NCBI GenBank assembly: GCA_039819115.1
Contig: JBCBST010000163.1
Location: forward strand, 1-6,325
Source of the DNA: JBCBST01 sp039819115
GTDB taxonomy: Bacteria; Bacteroidota; Rhodothermia; Balneolales; Balneolaceae
Direction of reading: 5' to 3'
DNA: 6,325 nucleotides
Shown in pieces: positions 5,875-6,325 of this stretch. Made by a program: the position numbers and the translations under genes. A model generated the notes under the pieces. It was not told the origin of the DNA. It saw only the letters and a list, made by a program, of their open reading frames with translations, and made no database searches. Numbering within the stretch: position 1 is the first letter of the stretch; each line of letters starts with the position of its first letter.

Positions 5875-6325
5875 AAACCGTACGTACACTCTTTATTTTT
5901 GTCCTGGCATCGGCTATTACCTCCGTTTTTGTCCATGCTCAGGAGAGCGACAGCAAGCGCATTCATTCCTTCAAGGCTTCCGTTCAAACCATTGATTCAG
6001 CAGTATTTTCAGCAACAGAGGCCCATCAACTGGATTCCCTTAAACAACACATTCAATCCCTGGATGATGCATATCATGCAGACCAGGACTTGGTGAACAT
6101 TGCGTTGCATCCGGGTTCCTATCAATCTGAGTTATCGAGACTCAATCAAATCATACGGATACGATATGGAGAATTATCTTTGATCGAGTCGCAATCCGAT
6201 CAGCTTTCACAACTTTCCACACAGCTTATGGCTTACGAAAAAGAGCTGTCGCGCTTGACGGATGCCACCGATTCTTTAGCTTCGGTAATTGCGGAATCCC
6301 GAGGTAATGAAGGCAAATTGAACCA
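5871..6325 (+). CDS. Secreted, probably coiled-coil protein, 5' part (3' end outside window)
   Basis: From ATG 5871 the frame stays open to the window edge, giving 151 complete codons. The protein begins MKTVRTLFIFVLASAITSVF and has a Sec signal peptide with a likely cut after VHA (residue 23, before QES). The mature part is strongly helical and rich in Gln, Ser, Leu and Glu. From about residue 55 it has heptad-like spacing of hydrophobic residues (LDSLKQHIQSLDD, then ELSLIESQSDQLSQLSTQL and YEKELSRLTDATDSLASVI), so a periplasmic or surface coiled coil is likely. An AAAAGGA at 5855-5861, nine bases before the ATG, is a fair ribosome binding site, and the ATG overlaps the upstream stop. I recognise no family. 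Coiled coils of this sort occur in envelope scaffold proteins and adaptor subunits, but the missing C terminus would be needed to say more. Confidence 0.8.
   Translation, partial: MKTVRTLFIFVLASAITSVFVHAQESDSKRIHSFKASVQTIDSAVFSATEAHQLDSLKQHIQSLDDAYHADQDLVNIALHPGSYQSELSRLNQIIRIRYGELSLIESQSDQLSQLSTQLMAYEKELSRLTDATDSLASVIAESRGNEGKLN

Noticed and set aside
5661..5987. Minus-strand open frame of 108 codons opposite the lipoprotein and secreted protein genes
   Set aside because: Both plus-strand genes have signal sequences, ribosome binding sites and a coupled overlap. The antisense frame has no such support.

Overview
This is a densely coding bacterial window with roughly balanced base composition (mid-40s % GC by eye) and very short intergenic gaps. 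It holds seven complete or partial genes that I can name by family or fold, plus one lipoprotein and one secreted protein that I do not recognise. The OlsB/OlsA-type acyltransferase pair, the weak use of Shine-Dalgarno sites and the general protein flavour suggest the FCB group (Bacteroidota, Balneolota or Rhodothermota). The strong AAGGAGG before one gene argues mildly against a typical Bacteroidota genome and for a Balneolota-like one. This assignment is inference and low confidence.

Left part (1-4250, + strand): a tightly packed run that looks like one operon. It starts with the C-terminal part of an OlsB-like GNAT N-acyltransferase. An OlsA/PlsC-like O-acyltransferase overlaps or abuts it. 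A DinB-fold protein overlaps the end of the acyltransferase gene. Nine bases later comes an 833-residue three-part membrane protein: an alpha/beta-hydrolase-like domain without its catalytic Ser and His, a DedA/VTT membrane domain, and a C-terminal ATP-grasp ligase domain. The first two enzymes make acyloxyacyl amino-acid lipids (ornithine- or glycine-lipid type) in known systems. The fusion could therefore modify, sense or translocate such a lipid. This is the most unusual part of the window.

Middle (4251-5347): tadA (tRNA adenosine deaminase, - strand) converges on the fusion gene with only 14 bases between the stop codons. It is divergent from apt (adenine phosphoribosyltransferase, + strand) across about 50 bases, which must hold both 5' ends. 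These are housekeeping genes and probably unrelated to the lipid operon.

Right part (5348-6325, + strand): a 156-residue putative lipoprotein with the strongest ribosome binding site in the window. It overlaps by ATGA a secreted, Gln/Ser/Leu-rich, probably coiled-coil protein that runs off the right edge. Their functions are unknown. I see no RNA genes, mobile elements, CRISPR arrays or long repeats, and no stretch over 300 bases lacks a gene.
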